DNA of 64,000 nucleotides from an uncultured Collinsella sp. (GTDB lineage: Bacteria; Actinomycetota; Coriobacteriia; Coriobacteriales; Coriobacteriaceae): positions 18,024 through 82,023 of the forward strand of contig UQMM01000007.1 in NCBI GenBank assembly GCA_900542165.1. Reading direction: 5' to 3'. Below the pieces are notes generated by a model. The model saw nothing but the letters and a program-made list of their open reading frames with translations, did not search any database and was not told the origin of the DNA. This document shows positions 17,754 to 25,621 of the stretch, piece after piece. A program made the translations under genes and the position numbers. The first letter of the stretch is position 1; each line of letters starts with the position of its first letter.

Positions 17754-18347
17754 TTAGCGCTTGATCTCGATATCGTCGAGCTTGACGTCCATGGCCTCGG
17801 TCTTGGCCTCGGCGATGTCGTCGGCAAATTCCAGAGACTTCATCATGGTCTCGACGGCGTCCTTGTGCTCCTCGACGTTGTCGATACGCACATACACACT
17901 GCCGCCGTCAACGTCGGTGAAGTATTCGGTCGTTACGCCGCCCGAGTGTGTATAGGAAGCGTTGCGCCAAGTCTTGCCGTTGTACTTGACGGGGTCATTC
18001 TCGGTCCACTCAAAGCTGGCATTCCACTTTGCCTCGTAGTCGAACAGCTCGTCGGCGTTCTTGTCAGGATCGAAGACGGGGATGAAGCGATCGCTGGCGT
18101 GCTCGCTCTCGGTGAACTTAAACTGGGCCCTGTCGGCAGTGTCGCCTGCGACGTCGGTGATCTCGACGCCCTCGGGGACCTCGACCTTAAACCAAATGAA
18201 GTCGGTCCTCATATCCACGGCTGGCTTTTCTGCGCCGCCGCCACCGCCACTGCCGGTAGCGCCGCCGCTTCCGCCGCAACCCACCAGGGCAACCGCGGCA
18301 AAAAGACTCATGCAGAGGGTGAGAATCGCAAAGGCCTTCTTTTTCAT
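17754..18347 (-). CDS. Lipoprotein of unknown function (paralog 1)
   Basis: 197 aa. Signal peptide of lipoprotein type, MKKKAFAILTLCMSLFAAVA, with lipobox LVGC at about residues 21-24, then a Gly/Ser linker and one globular domain beginning DFIWFKVEVPEGVEI. GAGGAGG lies eight bases upstream of the ATG. The domain is shared with the gene at 18589 (FIWFKVE.PEGV, DRFIPV, YNGKTW, FTDV..GSV, SLEFADD), so the two arose by tandem duplication. Such domains in Coriobacteriia lipoproteins have no known role. Each copy has its own upstream 19-base motif and its own terminator. Confidence 0.88.
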   Translation of the reverse strand: MKKKAFAILTLCMSLFAAVALVGCGGSGGATGSGGGGGAEKPAVDMRTDFIWFKVEVPEGVEITDVAGDTADRAQFKFTESEHASDRFIPVFDPDKNADELFDYEAKWNASFEWTENDPVKYNGKTWRNASYTHSGGVTTEYFTDVDGGSVYVRIDNVEEHKDAVETMMKSLEFADDIAEAKTEAMDVKLDDIEIKR

Positions 18348-18419
18348 GGTCGTGTCCTCCTCGATCTGTAACCGCCCATGGATTACCTGTCTTTACTGTA
18401 CGCGTGAGCAGCTCATTCG

Positions 18420-18438
18420 GGTGGGCCATGTGTCCCAT
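18420..18438. repeat. 19-base motif upstream of lipoprotein 1
   Basis: ggtgggccatgtgtcccat occurs here and again, identically, at 19386-19404, upstream of lipoprotein 2. It lies 73 bases before this gene's start. It is a partial dyad (tggg...ccca) and may be a shared control site duplicated with the genes. Confidence 0.5.
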
Positions 18439-18490
18439 TCTGGGGGCAGGATTTGCGCCGACAAGTGGCAATATGTTCGGGCGCAAAAGA

Positions 18491-18519
18491 GGGGAGGGCC
18501 GATGCTGTCGGCCCTCCCC
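18491..18519 (-). terminator. Terminator downstream of lipoprotein 2
   Basis: Perfect 12-bp stem ggggagggccga (18491-18502) with tcggccctcccc (18508-18519); the minus strand continues TCTTTTGC. A second 10-bp hairpin, gcgcctacgc with gcgtaggcgc (18549-18574), lies between it and the stop codon. Confidence 0.75.
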
Positions 18520-18588
18520 GGGTTGGGCGCCCGTTGTTTTAATGGGGCGCGCCTACGCGGGTTCGCGTAGGCGCGTACGGGTGCCCCG

Positions 18589-19188
18589 TTACTTGATCTC
18601 GATGCTCGAAATCTCGACTTCACGTGCCTCGTCAACTGCTTTCTTCATGTCGTCGGGGAACTCGATGGAGTTGAGAAGCGCCTCGGCTTCTTTCTTGTGC
18701 AGGTCGAAGTTCGCGATGAGAACGCAGACGCTTCCCGGCTCAACGTCGGTAAAAAGCATGGTTGAGATGCCGCTGTTGTCCTCGTATGTTCCGACGAGCC
18801 ACGTCCTGCCGTTATACTCGACGGACCCGCCATCCTTCCACTGGAACGTATCCCCCTTCTTTTCCGCCTGGTCGGCGTGGGATTCCTCGGCCGTCAGCGC
18901 TTTTTTCCAAACGGGGATAAAGCGATCGGCCGAGGCGTTCTCGTCTTCGGGGAAGGTGAGCTGGACCCTGTCGGCATTCTTGCCGGCAGAGTCGCTTACG
19001 CCGACGCCCTCGGGCATCTCGACCTTAAACCAGATGTAGTCGGTCTTCTTGGCGACGGGGGCCTTTTCCTTGCTCTCGCTCTTGGGGGCGCTGCCGCCGC
19101 CCGATGCGCTCCCGCCGCAGCCCACAAGGGCGAGCGCGGCAAAGAGGGCGATGCAAAGGGAAAGGATTGATAGGGTCTTTTTCATCAT
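18589..19188 (-). CDS. Lipoprotein of unknown function (paralog 2)
   Basis: 199 aa from the ATG at 19188, which has AAGGAGG eight bases upstream. The lipoprotein signal is MMKKTLSILSLCIALFAALA with lipobox LVGC, then a Gly/Ser/Lys linker and the same globular domain as the gene at 17754 (YIWFKVEMPEGVGVSD, DRFIPV, YNGRTWLVGTY, FTDVEPGSV, NSIEFPDDM). The protein is expected on the outer face of the membrane. No catalytic residues stand out, and a binding or structural role is possible. The duplication is old enough that surface residues have largely diverged while the core is kept. Confidence 0.88.
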   Translation of the reverse strand: MMKKTLSILSLCIALFAALALVGCGGSASGGGSAPKSESKEKAPVAKKTDYIWFKVEMPEGVGVSDSAGKNADRVQLTFPEDENASADRFIPVWKKALTAEESHADQAEKKGDTFQWKDGGSVEYNGRTWLVGTYEDNSGISTMLFTDVEPGSVCVLIANFDLHKKEAEALLNSIEFPDDMKKAVDEAREVEISSIEIK

Positions 19189-19385
19189 GGTGGCGTCCTC
19201 CTTGTCTGCTGATGACATCACGGCGCCGCATGCTGTTGGGGTACTGATTGCGCTGGCGGCGGATGTCTCTGTGTACTGTGCGACTTATGCCTCCGTTCAT
19301 CGCTTGTGGCCGTTGCGCGGCCGTTCCCCAACGGGTTCCTTACTTATAGATATGCCCCAGCTTGTGCTGCTCGGGAGTCTCGAAA

Positions 19386-19404
19386 GGTGGGCCATGTGTC
19401 CCAT
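19386..19404. repeat. 19-base motif upstream of lipoprotein 2
   Basis: Identical to 18420-18438 (ggtgggccatgtgtcccat). It lies about 200 bases before the lipoprotein 2 start, in the 377-base divergent gap to the FTCD-C-like gene. I see no other clear element in this gap apart from a 7-base inverted pair around 19525-19545 (ggtcggt...accgacc-like). Confidence 0.45.
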
Positions 19405-19565
19405 GTTTGCGGTGCCGACGCCTATCGTTCGTCATAGAAATCCGCGATGGCCAGGTGCGCTGACGCTTATGTACTTATGGGCTAGACTTAGCACCATTAT
19501 GTGATCGATGCGGTCGGTCGGCGGTTTCCACCCGACCGATGTATATGACTTGAAGGTGCATGCGT

Positions 19566-20198
19566 ATGAGCCAAGAGATGATGGACAAGACCTGCCGCGG
19601 GTTTGCCGAGGCGCTTGCCGCGCGCGAGCCGGTTCCCGGCGGTGGCAGCGCGAGCGCCTTTGTGGGCGCGCTGGGCGCCTCGCTGTGCGGAATGGTTGCC
19701 CGCTACGGTGCGACTAATCCCGCGCTTGCTGATCGTGCGGATGACCTGACGCGCGCGTTTGCCCAGGCTGATGAGCTGGCCCAGGAGCTTGTCGAGTTGG
19801 TTTCCGAGGACGTTCGTGCCTACAGGCGGGTGTCCGCGGCGTACGGTATTCCGCGTGACGATCCGGCTCGAGCGACCGCGATTCAGGATGCGCTGCATGT
19901 GGCCGCTATGCCGCCGTATCGCATTATGGATGCCTGCGGGCGTGCGCTGGCGCTGCTCGAGGACATGGCCGACAAGGGTTCGCGTCAGCTGCTGTCCGAT
20001 GTGGCGTGCGGCGCCGTGTTCTGCCGTGCCGCTATGCAGGGCGCGAGCTTGACGCTCTTTGCGAACACCACGTCTATGAAAGATCGCGTTCGTGCCGAGG
20101 AGCTCGAGACGGCGTGTGATGAGCTGCTCGACACATGGTTGCCGCGCGCCGATGCGCTGGCGCGCCGCGCCTCCGACGCTGCAAGGAAGAGAGGATAG
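19566..20198 (+). CDS. Cyclodeaminase/cyclohydrolase (FTCD-C, FchA-like)
   Basis: 210 aa from the ATG at 19566 (GAAGG nine bases upstream; the ATG at 19560 is too close to it). The hallmark glycine loop PVPGGGSASAFVGALGASL is at about residues 22-40, followed by a helical bundle. This family includes formimidoyl-THF cyclodeaminase and the stand-alone methenyl-THF cyclohydrolase FchA of clostridia and acetogens. The stop codon is two bases from the folD start, so the two are one operon. Because the adjacent FolD lacks the cyclohydrolase lysine, the FchA role (5,10-methenyl-THF to 10-formyl-THF) is the better inference; no histidine-degradation genes are nearby. Confidence 0.88.
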   Translation: MSQEMMDKTCRGFAEALAAREPVPGGGSASAFVGALGASLCGMVARYGATNPALADRADDLTRAFAQADELAQELVELVSEDVRAYRRVSAAYGIPRDDPARATAIQDALHVAAMPPYRIMDACGRALALLEDMADKGSRQLLSDVACGAVFCRAAMQGASLTLFANTTSMKDRVRAEELETACDELLDTWLPRADALARRASDAARKRG

Positions 20199-20200
20199 CC

Positions 20201-21055
20201 ATGGCCGAACTGTTGAAGGGTGCTCCCGTCGCCCGCGCATTGACTGAGGAACTTGCTGCTCGCTGCGCGGCCCTGCGCGAGCGGGGCGTTGTTCCGACGT
20301 TGGCTATCGTGCGTGTAGGTGAACGCGAGGACGACCTATCCTACGAGCGCGGTGCGCTCAAGCGCTGCGAAAAAGTGGGGATTGAGGCTCGTCGCGTTTT
20401 GCTTTCCGCCGATGTTTCGCAGGACGAGCTGTTGACGGCCATCGAGGACATCAATACCGATTCGGCTGTTCATGGCTGCCTGATGTTCCGCCCGCTGCCC
20501 GCCGGCCTTGACGAGAACGCCGTCGCCGCAGCGCTCGATCCCGCCAAGGACGTTGACTCCATGACGCCGGCTTCGCTGCTCACCACGCTTTCGGGGCGCG
20601 GCGAGGGTTTTGCCCCCTGTACAGCCGAAGCCGTGCTTGCTTTGCTGGATCATTACGGCGTTGAGCTGGACGGCGCCAAAGTTGCCGTGGTCGGACGCTC
20701 ACTGGTAATTGGCCGCCCCGTTGCCGCCATGCTTACGGCGCGCAACGCAACCGTGACGACGTGCCATACGCATACGTGCGATCTTGCCGCCGAGTGCTGT
20801 GCTGCCGACATTGTGGTTGCCGCCGTTGGACGCGCGCGCACGATTGGCGCAGATGCGGTCCGCGAGGACCAGGCGATTATCGATGTTGGCATTAATTGGG
20901 ACGAAGCCGCTGGCAAGCTGGTCGGCGACGTCGATTTTGATGCCGCGGAGCCGGTTGTTGGCGCAATCACCCCCGTGCCGGGTGGCGTGGGCGCCGTGAC
21001 GACAGCAATTCTCGCCAAGCACGTGATCGAGGCGGCTGAGCGCGCGGTAAAATAG
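20201..21055 (+). CDS. folD: FolD-type methylene-THF dehydrogenase lacking the cyclohydrolase lysine
   Basis: 284 aa from the ATG at 20201 (GAGAGGA upstream). The fold is FolD: an N-terminal catalytic domain and a Rossmann domain with VVGRSLVIGRPVAAML, then the signature ITPVPGGVGAVTTAIL. In canonical bifunctional enzymes the active site has Y-x3-K, a Gln and an Asp. Here Y48 is followed by E49-R50-G51-A52, so the lysine position is alanine, and F96 (MFRPLP) replaces the Gln of VQLPLP; D119 (KDVDS) is kept. Loss of Lys is known to remove cyclohydrolase activity, so this is probably dehydrogenase only, with the upstream FchA-like protein doing the other step. Confidence 0.9.
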   Translation: MAELLKGAPVARALTEELAARCAALRERGVVPTLAIVRVGEREDDLSYERGALKRCEKVGIEARRVLLSADVSQDELLTAIEDINTDSAVHGCLMFRPLPAGLDENAVAAALDPAKDVDSMTPASLLTTLSGRGEGFAPCTAEAVLALLDHYGVELDGAKVAVVGRSLVIGRPVAAMLTARNATVTTCHTHTCDLAAECCAADIVVAAVGRARTIGADAVREDQAIIDVGINWDEAAGKLVGDVDFDAAEPVVGAITPVPGGVGAVTTAILAKHVIEAAERAVK

Positions 21056-21089
21056 GCGTTTGGAGGCTGTTTAGGGGGTTGGTTAGATA

Positions 21090-21327
21090 CCCCGTGGTCA
21101 AAAAATGCCAAATATGAGTACTGTTGCCAAGTTAGTCACATATGTTTGAGATCATTTTGGCTCTTTAGCGATAAGTAATATCGTTAAAGAGCCAATTTTA
21201 TTGGACGTATGGGGAATTACTAGACTCAGTTTTTGGACAGGTGAGGATTCCTGGCGCCCGGAACAGTGCAATTTGCTGCCACTAAATTTGTGACAGTACT
21301 CATATTTGACATTTTTTGACCACGGGG
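21090..21327. repeat. 238-bp element bounded by 35-bp inverted repeats
   Basis: The left arm (21090-21124) begins ccccgtggtcaaaaaatg and the right arm (21293-21327) is its reverse complement with a single mismatch. Inside is a second hairpin, ggctctttagcgata (21159-21173) with tatcgttaaagagcc (21179-21193), followed by AATTTTATT, which could end folD transcription. No gene fits within. The layout suggests a MITE-like insertion or a folded RNA. It fills most of the 355-base gap between folD and the dipeptidase gene. Confidence 0.75.
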
Positions 21328-21410
21328 GCTGCCGAGGCCGTGGTTTCGCCCTTTTTGCGTCGAAGCGATACACTGTTGCCGTTTGATTTCTTCGCTCAAG
21401 GAGGATGCGC

Positions 21411-22934
21411 ATGCCGTGCACAACGATTTTGGTTGGTAAGAACGCGAGCTACGACGGGTCGACCCTGGTCGCGCGTAACGAGGACTCGTCCAACGGGGTG
21501 TTTGAGCCCAAGCGTATGCGCGTGGTGCATCCCGACGAGCAGCCGCGCGTCTACACGAGCGTCCTGAGTCACCTGACCGTTGAACTGCCCGATAATCCCA
21601 TGCGCTACACGAGCGTCCCCGATGTTATTCCCGGTCACGGCATTTGGGCCGAGGCGGGTTTCAACGAGCTCAATGTTGGCATGTCCGCAACCGAGACGCT
21701 CACCACCAACGAGCGCGTCCGCGGCGCCGACCCGCTCGTCGACTACGTACCCGCCAAGGGCAACGAAGGCGAGGACGGATACGTCCCGGCACAGCCCGGT
21801 GGCCTGGGCGAGGAGGACATGGTAACCCTGGTGCTGCCGTATGCCAAGTCCGCCCGCGACGGCGTGCGTATCCTGGGCAACCTGCTCGAGCGCTACGGCA
21901 CCTACGAGAACAACGGCATCGCCTTTAGTGATGTGGACGAGATCTGGTGGCTCGAGACCATCGGCGGTCACCACTGGATCGCCAAGCGCGTGCCTGACGA
22001 CGCCTATGTGACCATGCCCAACCAGCTGGGTATCGACAGCTTTGACCTGGACGACGCCGAGGGCGACCAGGCCGACCACATGTGCTCCGCCGACCTGCGT
22101 TCCTGGATGGCCGAGTGGCATCTGGACCTGACGCTGGGCGTCGATGGTGACGGTCCGGTTGCGGTCTTTAACCCGCGCGAGGCCTTTGGCTCACACAGCG
22201 ACAGCGACCATGTCTACAACACGCCGCGCGCCTGGTACATGCAGCGCTGCCTCAACCCCAGCGATGTGTGGGATGGCCCCGACGCCGACTACACGCCCGA
22301 GAGCGACGATATCCCCTGGAGCCGCGTGCCCGAGCGCAAGGTGACCATCGAGGACATCAAGTATGTGCTTTCGAGCCACTACCAGGGCACGGAGTACGAC
22401 TGCTACGGCAGCAAAGGTACGTCCGCCACGCGCGGCGCCTATCGTCCCATCGGCATCAACCGCAACAGTCAACTCGCCGTGCTGCAGCTGCGCCCCCATG
22501 CACAGCCGGCGTATCGCGCCGTGCAGTGGATGGCGTTTGGCTCCAACTCGTTTAACGCGCTCGTGCCGCTGTACGCCAATGTCGAGACCATGCCCGAGTA
22601 CTATGCCGACACGCAGGCCCGCGTGACGTCCGAGAATTTCTATTGGGCAAATCGCCTGATCGGTGCCTTGGCCGATGTTCGCTTCCACGAGTGCGGTCGC
22701 GCGGTCGAGGATTATCAGGAGAAGGTCGGCGGCATGGGTCACAAGCAGATTCACGACGTTGACGCTGCCGTTGCCGCCCTGCCCGAGGCCGAGGTGCCCG
22801 CCGAGCTCGCCCGCGCCAACGAGGCCTTTGCCGAGCTTGTGCGCGTGGAGACCGATGCTCTGTTGGGCAAGGTGCTCTACACCACGAGCTGTGCCATGAA
22901 AAACTCCTTCGCGATGAACGACAACGTAAGGTAA
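21411..22934 (+). CDS. C69 family dipeptidase
   Basis: 507 aa from the ATG at 21411 (AAGGAGG seven bases upstream). The protein begins MPCTTILVGKNASYDGSTLVARNEDS: Cys3 is the N-terminal nucleophile exposed by processing in C69/PepD (Ntn-hydrolase) dipeptidases, and the RNEDS motif is typical. The length and the middle motifs (NEYLxG-like NELNVGMSATET, GVRILGNLLERYGTYE, WWLETIGGHHWIAKRVPDD) agree with the family. There is no signal peptide, so it is probably intracellular and trims peptides to amino acids. It is monocistronic; its upstream gap is the inverted-repeat element. Confidence 0.93.
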   Translation: MPCTTILVGKNASYDGSTLVARNEDSSNGVFEPKRMRVVHPDEQPRVYTSVLSHLTVELPDNPMRYTSVPDVIPGHGIWAEAGFNELNVGMSATETLTTNERVRGADPLVDYVPAKGNEGEDGYVPAQPGGLGEEDMVTLVLPYAKSARDGVRILGNLLERYGTYENNGIAFSDVDEIWWLETIGGHHWIAKRVPDDAYVTMPNQLGIDSFDLDDAEGDQADHMCSADLRSWMAEWHLDLTLGVDGDGPVAVFNPREAFGSHSDSDHVYNTPRAWYMQRCLNPSDVWDGPDADYTPESDDIPWSRVPERKVTIEDIKYVLSSHYQGTEYDCYGSKGTSATRGAYRPIGINRNSQLAVLQLRPHAQPAYRAVQWMAFGSNSFNALVPLYANVETMPEYYADTQARVTSENFYWANRLIGALADVRFHECGRAVEDYQEKVGGMGHKQIHDVDAAVAALPEAEVPAELARANEAFAELVRVETDALLGKVLYTTSCAMKNSFAMNDNVR

Positions 22935-23082
22935 AGATAACCTTGCAACGAGCGAGCGGGACAAACGCCGTCAAAGGCTTTGCCCTGCTCGATTTCTATC
23001 TTGGCGGTAAAACGATTTTGTGTCGTTCGCTCAATCTTGGGTACAAGAAGGCCATTGTAGTTGTTCACGATTGGAGCCAACC

Positions 23083-23499
23083 ATGGTTATGAAATTCGAT
23101 CAGCTTGTTAACGGTGCCATCAACGTGGGCTTCGGCGCCGCTGCCGTTGCCGTCGAGGGCGGCAAGAAGGTTCTCGACGACCTCAATACCAAAGGCGAGC
23201 AGGTGCGCAAGGACGCCGGCACCCCCGATATCGCTCGCAGCGTGTCCGATATGTTCGAGCAGGCCGGCGGCACCATCTCCGACCTCACCGAGCGCCTGGG
23301 CATGCAGGGCGAGACCGCGGCTCAGCGCGTGCTCGACGAGCTCATCCTGGCCCGCGTCCGCGTTATGACCGCCCCCGAGCGCACGGCCTTTTTGGCCCAT
23401 GTGCGCGACATCGTCGATTCGGTCGAGGACAACGTGACCTCGGTGCCCGTCGAGTCCGTTGAGCCCGACGACGCAGAGGACACCGAAGAGGCCGAGTAG
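23083..23499 (+). CDS. Small helical, acidic-tailed protein of unknown function
   Basis: 138 aa from the ATG at 23083 (GGAG six bases upstream). The sequence has an N-terminal helix with Gly/Ala spacing (GAINVGFGAAAVAVEGGKKVLDD), a central amphipathic region and a strongly acidic tail (EPDDAEDTEEAE). It resembles phasin-like or AarF-partner helical proteins in layout only; no family is firmly recognised. Its stop lies eight bases before the AarF/UbiB gene, so they are very likely one transcript and may act together. Confidence 0.8.
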   Translation: MVMKFDQLVNGAINVGFGAAAVAVEGGKKVLDDLNTKGEQVRKDAGTPDIARSVSDMFEQAGGTISDLTERLGMQGETAAQRVLDELILARVRVMTAPERTAFLAHVRDIVDSVEDNVTSVPVESVEPDDAEDTEEAE

Positions 23500-23507
23500 C
23501 AGCGCAG

Positions 23508-25271
23508 ATGGCAGATTCCACTACCGATTACAACAATCTAGATCCCTTGGGTGATGAGGCGGCGGTTGTCGATGAGGTCGATGCCGCCGTCTCGGGCGCT
23601 CGCAAGAAGCCGCGCGCTGTCGATATGGTCCCCGAAGAGCCCGACGCGATGGCGCCGGACGAGGAATACCAGCTCACGCCGGCAGGTCGCCGCGAACGCA
23701 TCGGTCAGATCGTTCGCCTGATCAAAAAGTACCGCGTGTGGGATAACCTTACGCCGGTGCGCCTGCGTCGTCTGCTCGAAGAGCTTGGCCCCATGTTCGT
23801 CAAGATGGGGCAGATTCTGGCCAACCGCTCCGAGATTTTGCCGCAGCGGTTTTGCGATGAGCTGCGCCGCCTGCGCTCTGACGTAGAGCCGGTGCCGTAT
23901 GAGGTAGTGCTCCGCTGTCTAGAAGAGGAGTACGGCCAGCGCCTGGGGCAGATGTTCGACGCGATCGACCCCAACCCGCTCGGAAGCGCGTCGCTCGCGC
24001 AGGTACACCGTGCCCGTCTGGTGACAGGCGAGGACGTGGCCGTTAAGGTGCAGCGCCCCGGTGCGCAGCAGGTGATGGCGCAGGACATCGATATTATCCG
24101 TTCGGTGGTGCGCATCGTTTCCAAGTTCGTCAACACTGATCAGTTCGTTGACCTGCACGGCGTGGTCGAAGAGCTGTGGACCTCGTTTCGTGAGGAGACC
24201 AACTTTTTGGCCGAGGCCAAAAACCTCAACGATTTCTATGACTTTCACAAAAGCGTGCATGGCGTGTCGTGTCCCAAATCCTACTTGGACCTTTGCACCG
24301 AGCACGTCGTGGTCATGGACTACATTGACGGCATCTCCATCGCCGATCCCAAACGCCTTGAGGCCGAGGGCTATGACTTGGAAAAGATCGGCTCGGCGAT
24401 TGTCGAGGACTATTCGACGCAGGTGCTCGACGATGGCTTTTTCCATGCCGACCCGCATGCGGGAAACATCATCCTCAAGGACGGCATCGTTTACTTTATC
24501 GACTTGGGCATGGTCGGACGCATGTCGAGCCACGACCGCGGTATCGTCAAGGATATGATCTTTGCCGTGGCCGAGGGCGATGTGCCAAAGCTCAAGGATT
24601 CGCTCATGCGCTTCGCCGTGACGCGTGGCGACTCGGCTGAGCTCGATCATTCGGCCTTTTTGTCCGATTTGGACTTTATCGTGGCTGACTTTGCGGGCCT
24701 TGACCTTAAGGACCTGGATATCGGTGAGTTTTTGACTTCGCTGTTAAACCTCGCGCGCAAAAATGACGTTGAGCTGCCGAGCGTGGTGACGATGTTCGCC
24801 CGCGGCATGGTGACGCTCGAGGGCCTGTTGACCGAGTACATGCCCAACGTCAACATGATCCAGATCATCCAGACGCACATCAAAAACGAGAAGAGCACCT
24901 ACGCCCGCATGCGCGAGATGAGCCGCGACTTTGCAGCGAGCAGTTATCGCGCGGCGAAGGGCTCGCTCGAGGCGGCCGAGTATCTGGGCTTGGCTTCGCG
25001 CATGCTCACACGCGGCCAGCTTAAGGTGAACACGCAGATCATGAGCAGCGATAAGGCGCTGCGACAGCTGGGTGGAATTATCGACCGCATGTCGATGGCA
25101 ATTGTGATCGCCGGTCTGTTTATCGGTTCGTCGGTGGTGTACTACGCGCGCATCGAGCCGGTTGTGTTTGGTATCCCGGTCATTGGCTTTATGGGCTATG
25201 TGAGTGCGCTGGTGCTGGCGCTTATGCTGGGCCGCAATATCTGGCTCAACAGCCACGGCGGCAAGCACTAG
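23508..25271 (+). CDS. AarF/UbiB (ABC1) family atypical kinase
   Basis: 587 aa. UbiB-family proteins are membrane-associated kinase-like ATPases linked to isoprenoid lipid or quinone biology. Motifs seen: the family-specific NPLGSASLAQVHRARL segment (about 157-172) that replaces the P-loop, AVKVQRPG with the Lys, FHADPHAGNII (about 315-325, catalytic loop) and YFIDLGMVGRM (metal-binding Asp). An N-terminal low-complexity extension of about 60 residues precedes the core. The last 60 residues hold two membrane segments (IVIAGLFIGSSVVYYA and IPVIGFMGYVSALVLALMLG). The substrate is unknown. It is translated from the same transcript as the small gene upstream. Confidence 0.92.
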   Translation: MADSTTDYNNLDPLGDEAAVVDEVDAAVSGARKKPRAVDMVPEEPDAMAPDEEYQLTPAGRRERIGQIVRLIKKYRVWDNLTPVRLRRLLEELGPMFVKMGQILANRSEILPQRFCDELRRLRSDVEPVPYEVVLRCLEEEYGQRLGQMFDAIDPNPLGSASLAQVHRARLVTGEDVAVKVQRPGAQQVMAQDIDIIRSVVRIVSKFVNTDQFVDLHGVVEELWTSFREETNFLAEAKNLNDFYDFHKSVHGVSCPKSYLDLCTEHVVVMDYIDGISIADPKRLEAEGYDLEKIGSAIVEDYSTQVLDDGFFHADPHAGNIILKDGIVYFIDLGMVGRMSSHDRGIVKDMIFAVAEGDVPKLKDSLMRFAVTRGDSAELDHSAFLSDLDFIVADFAGLDLKDLDIGEFLTSLLNLARKNDVELPSVVTMFARGMVTLEGLLTEYMPNVNMIQIIQTHIKNEKSTYARMREMSRDFAASSYRAAKGSLEAAEYLGLASRMLTRGQLKVNTQIMSSDKALRQLGGIIDRMSMAIVIAGLFIGSSVVYYARIEPVVFGIPVIGFMGYVSALVLALMLGRNIWLNSHGGKH

Positions 25272-25387
25272 AGGCTGCGGCCGTCACCGCATTTTCCTAT
25301 CGCAAACAATAGCTTTTACCTTGGGCTTCGCCTGCGTGCGAGGCCCTTTTGCGTGATACCATTTTGACGGTAATAATCGATGGCCTA

Positions 25388-25558
25388 GATGGTGGTGCGG
25401 AGACGCACGAACGCGCGGTTTTCCTGCGCGTTTGGGAGAATCGGGGTGCAAGTCCCCGGCTGTACCAGTAACCGTAATTCCTTTTGACTCGGGATATTCG
25501 CGTCGCAGATCGGACGGCGCGCCTGAGCCGTTAAGGTTAAGTCGGATCGCCTCCCATC
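25388..25558 (+). promoter_or_regulatory. Cobalamin (B12) riboswitch
   Basis: The core GGTGCAAGTCCCCGGCTGTA (25445-25464) followed by CCAGTAACCGTAA matches the conserved cobalamin riboswitch core, which also contains GGTGnnAnTCC and GC-TGT. The B12-box-like AGTCGGATCGCCTCCC is at 25540-25555. The 5' arm includes the hairpin gtgcggagacgcac (25396-25409) and acgcgcggttttcctgcgcgt. It lies 64 bases before the start of the DUF4430 surface protein gene, so that gene and its neighbour are probably repressed when cobalamin is plentiful. Confidence 0.85.
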
Positions 25559-25621
25559 TTGCATGCGGCTGCGGCTTTTGCCGCCGGTGTGCATAGGGCT
25601 CTGGAGGGAAGGAGGACCCCG

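Noticed and set aside
20201..21055. folD as a pseudogene because two active-site residues are missing
   Set aside because: The frame is intact, the cofactor domain and signature are kept, and the partner gene can supply the missing step.
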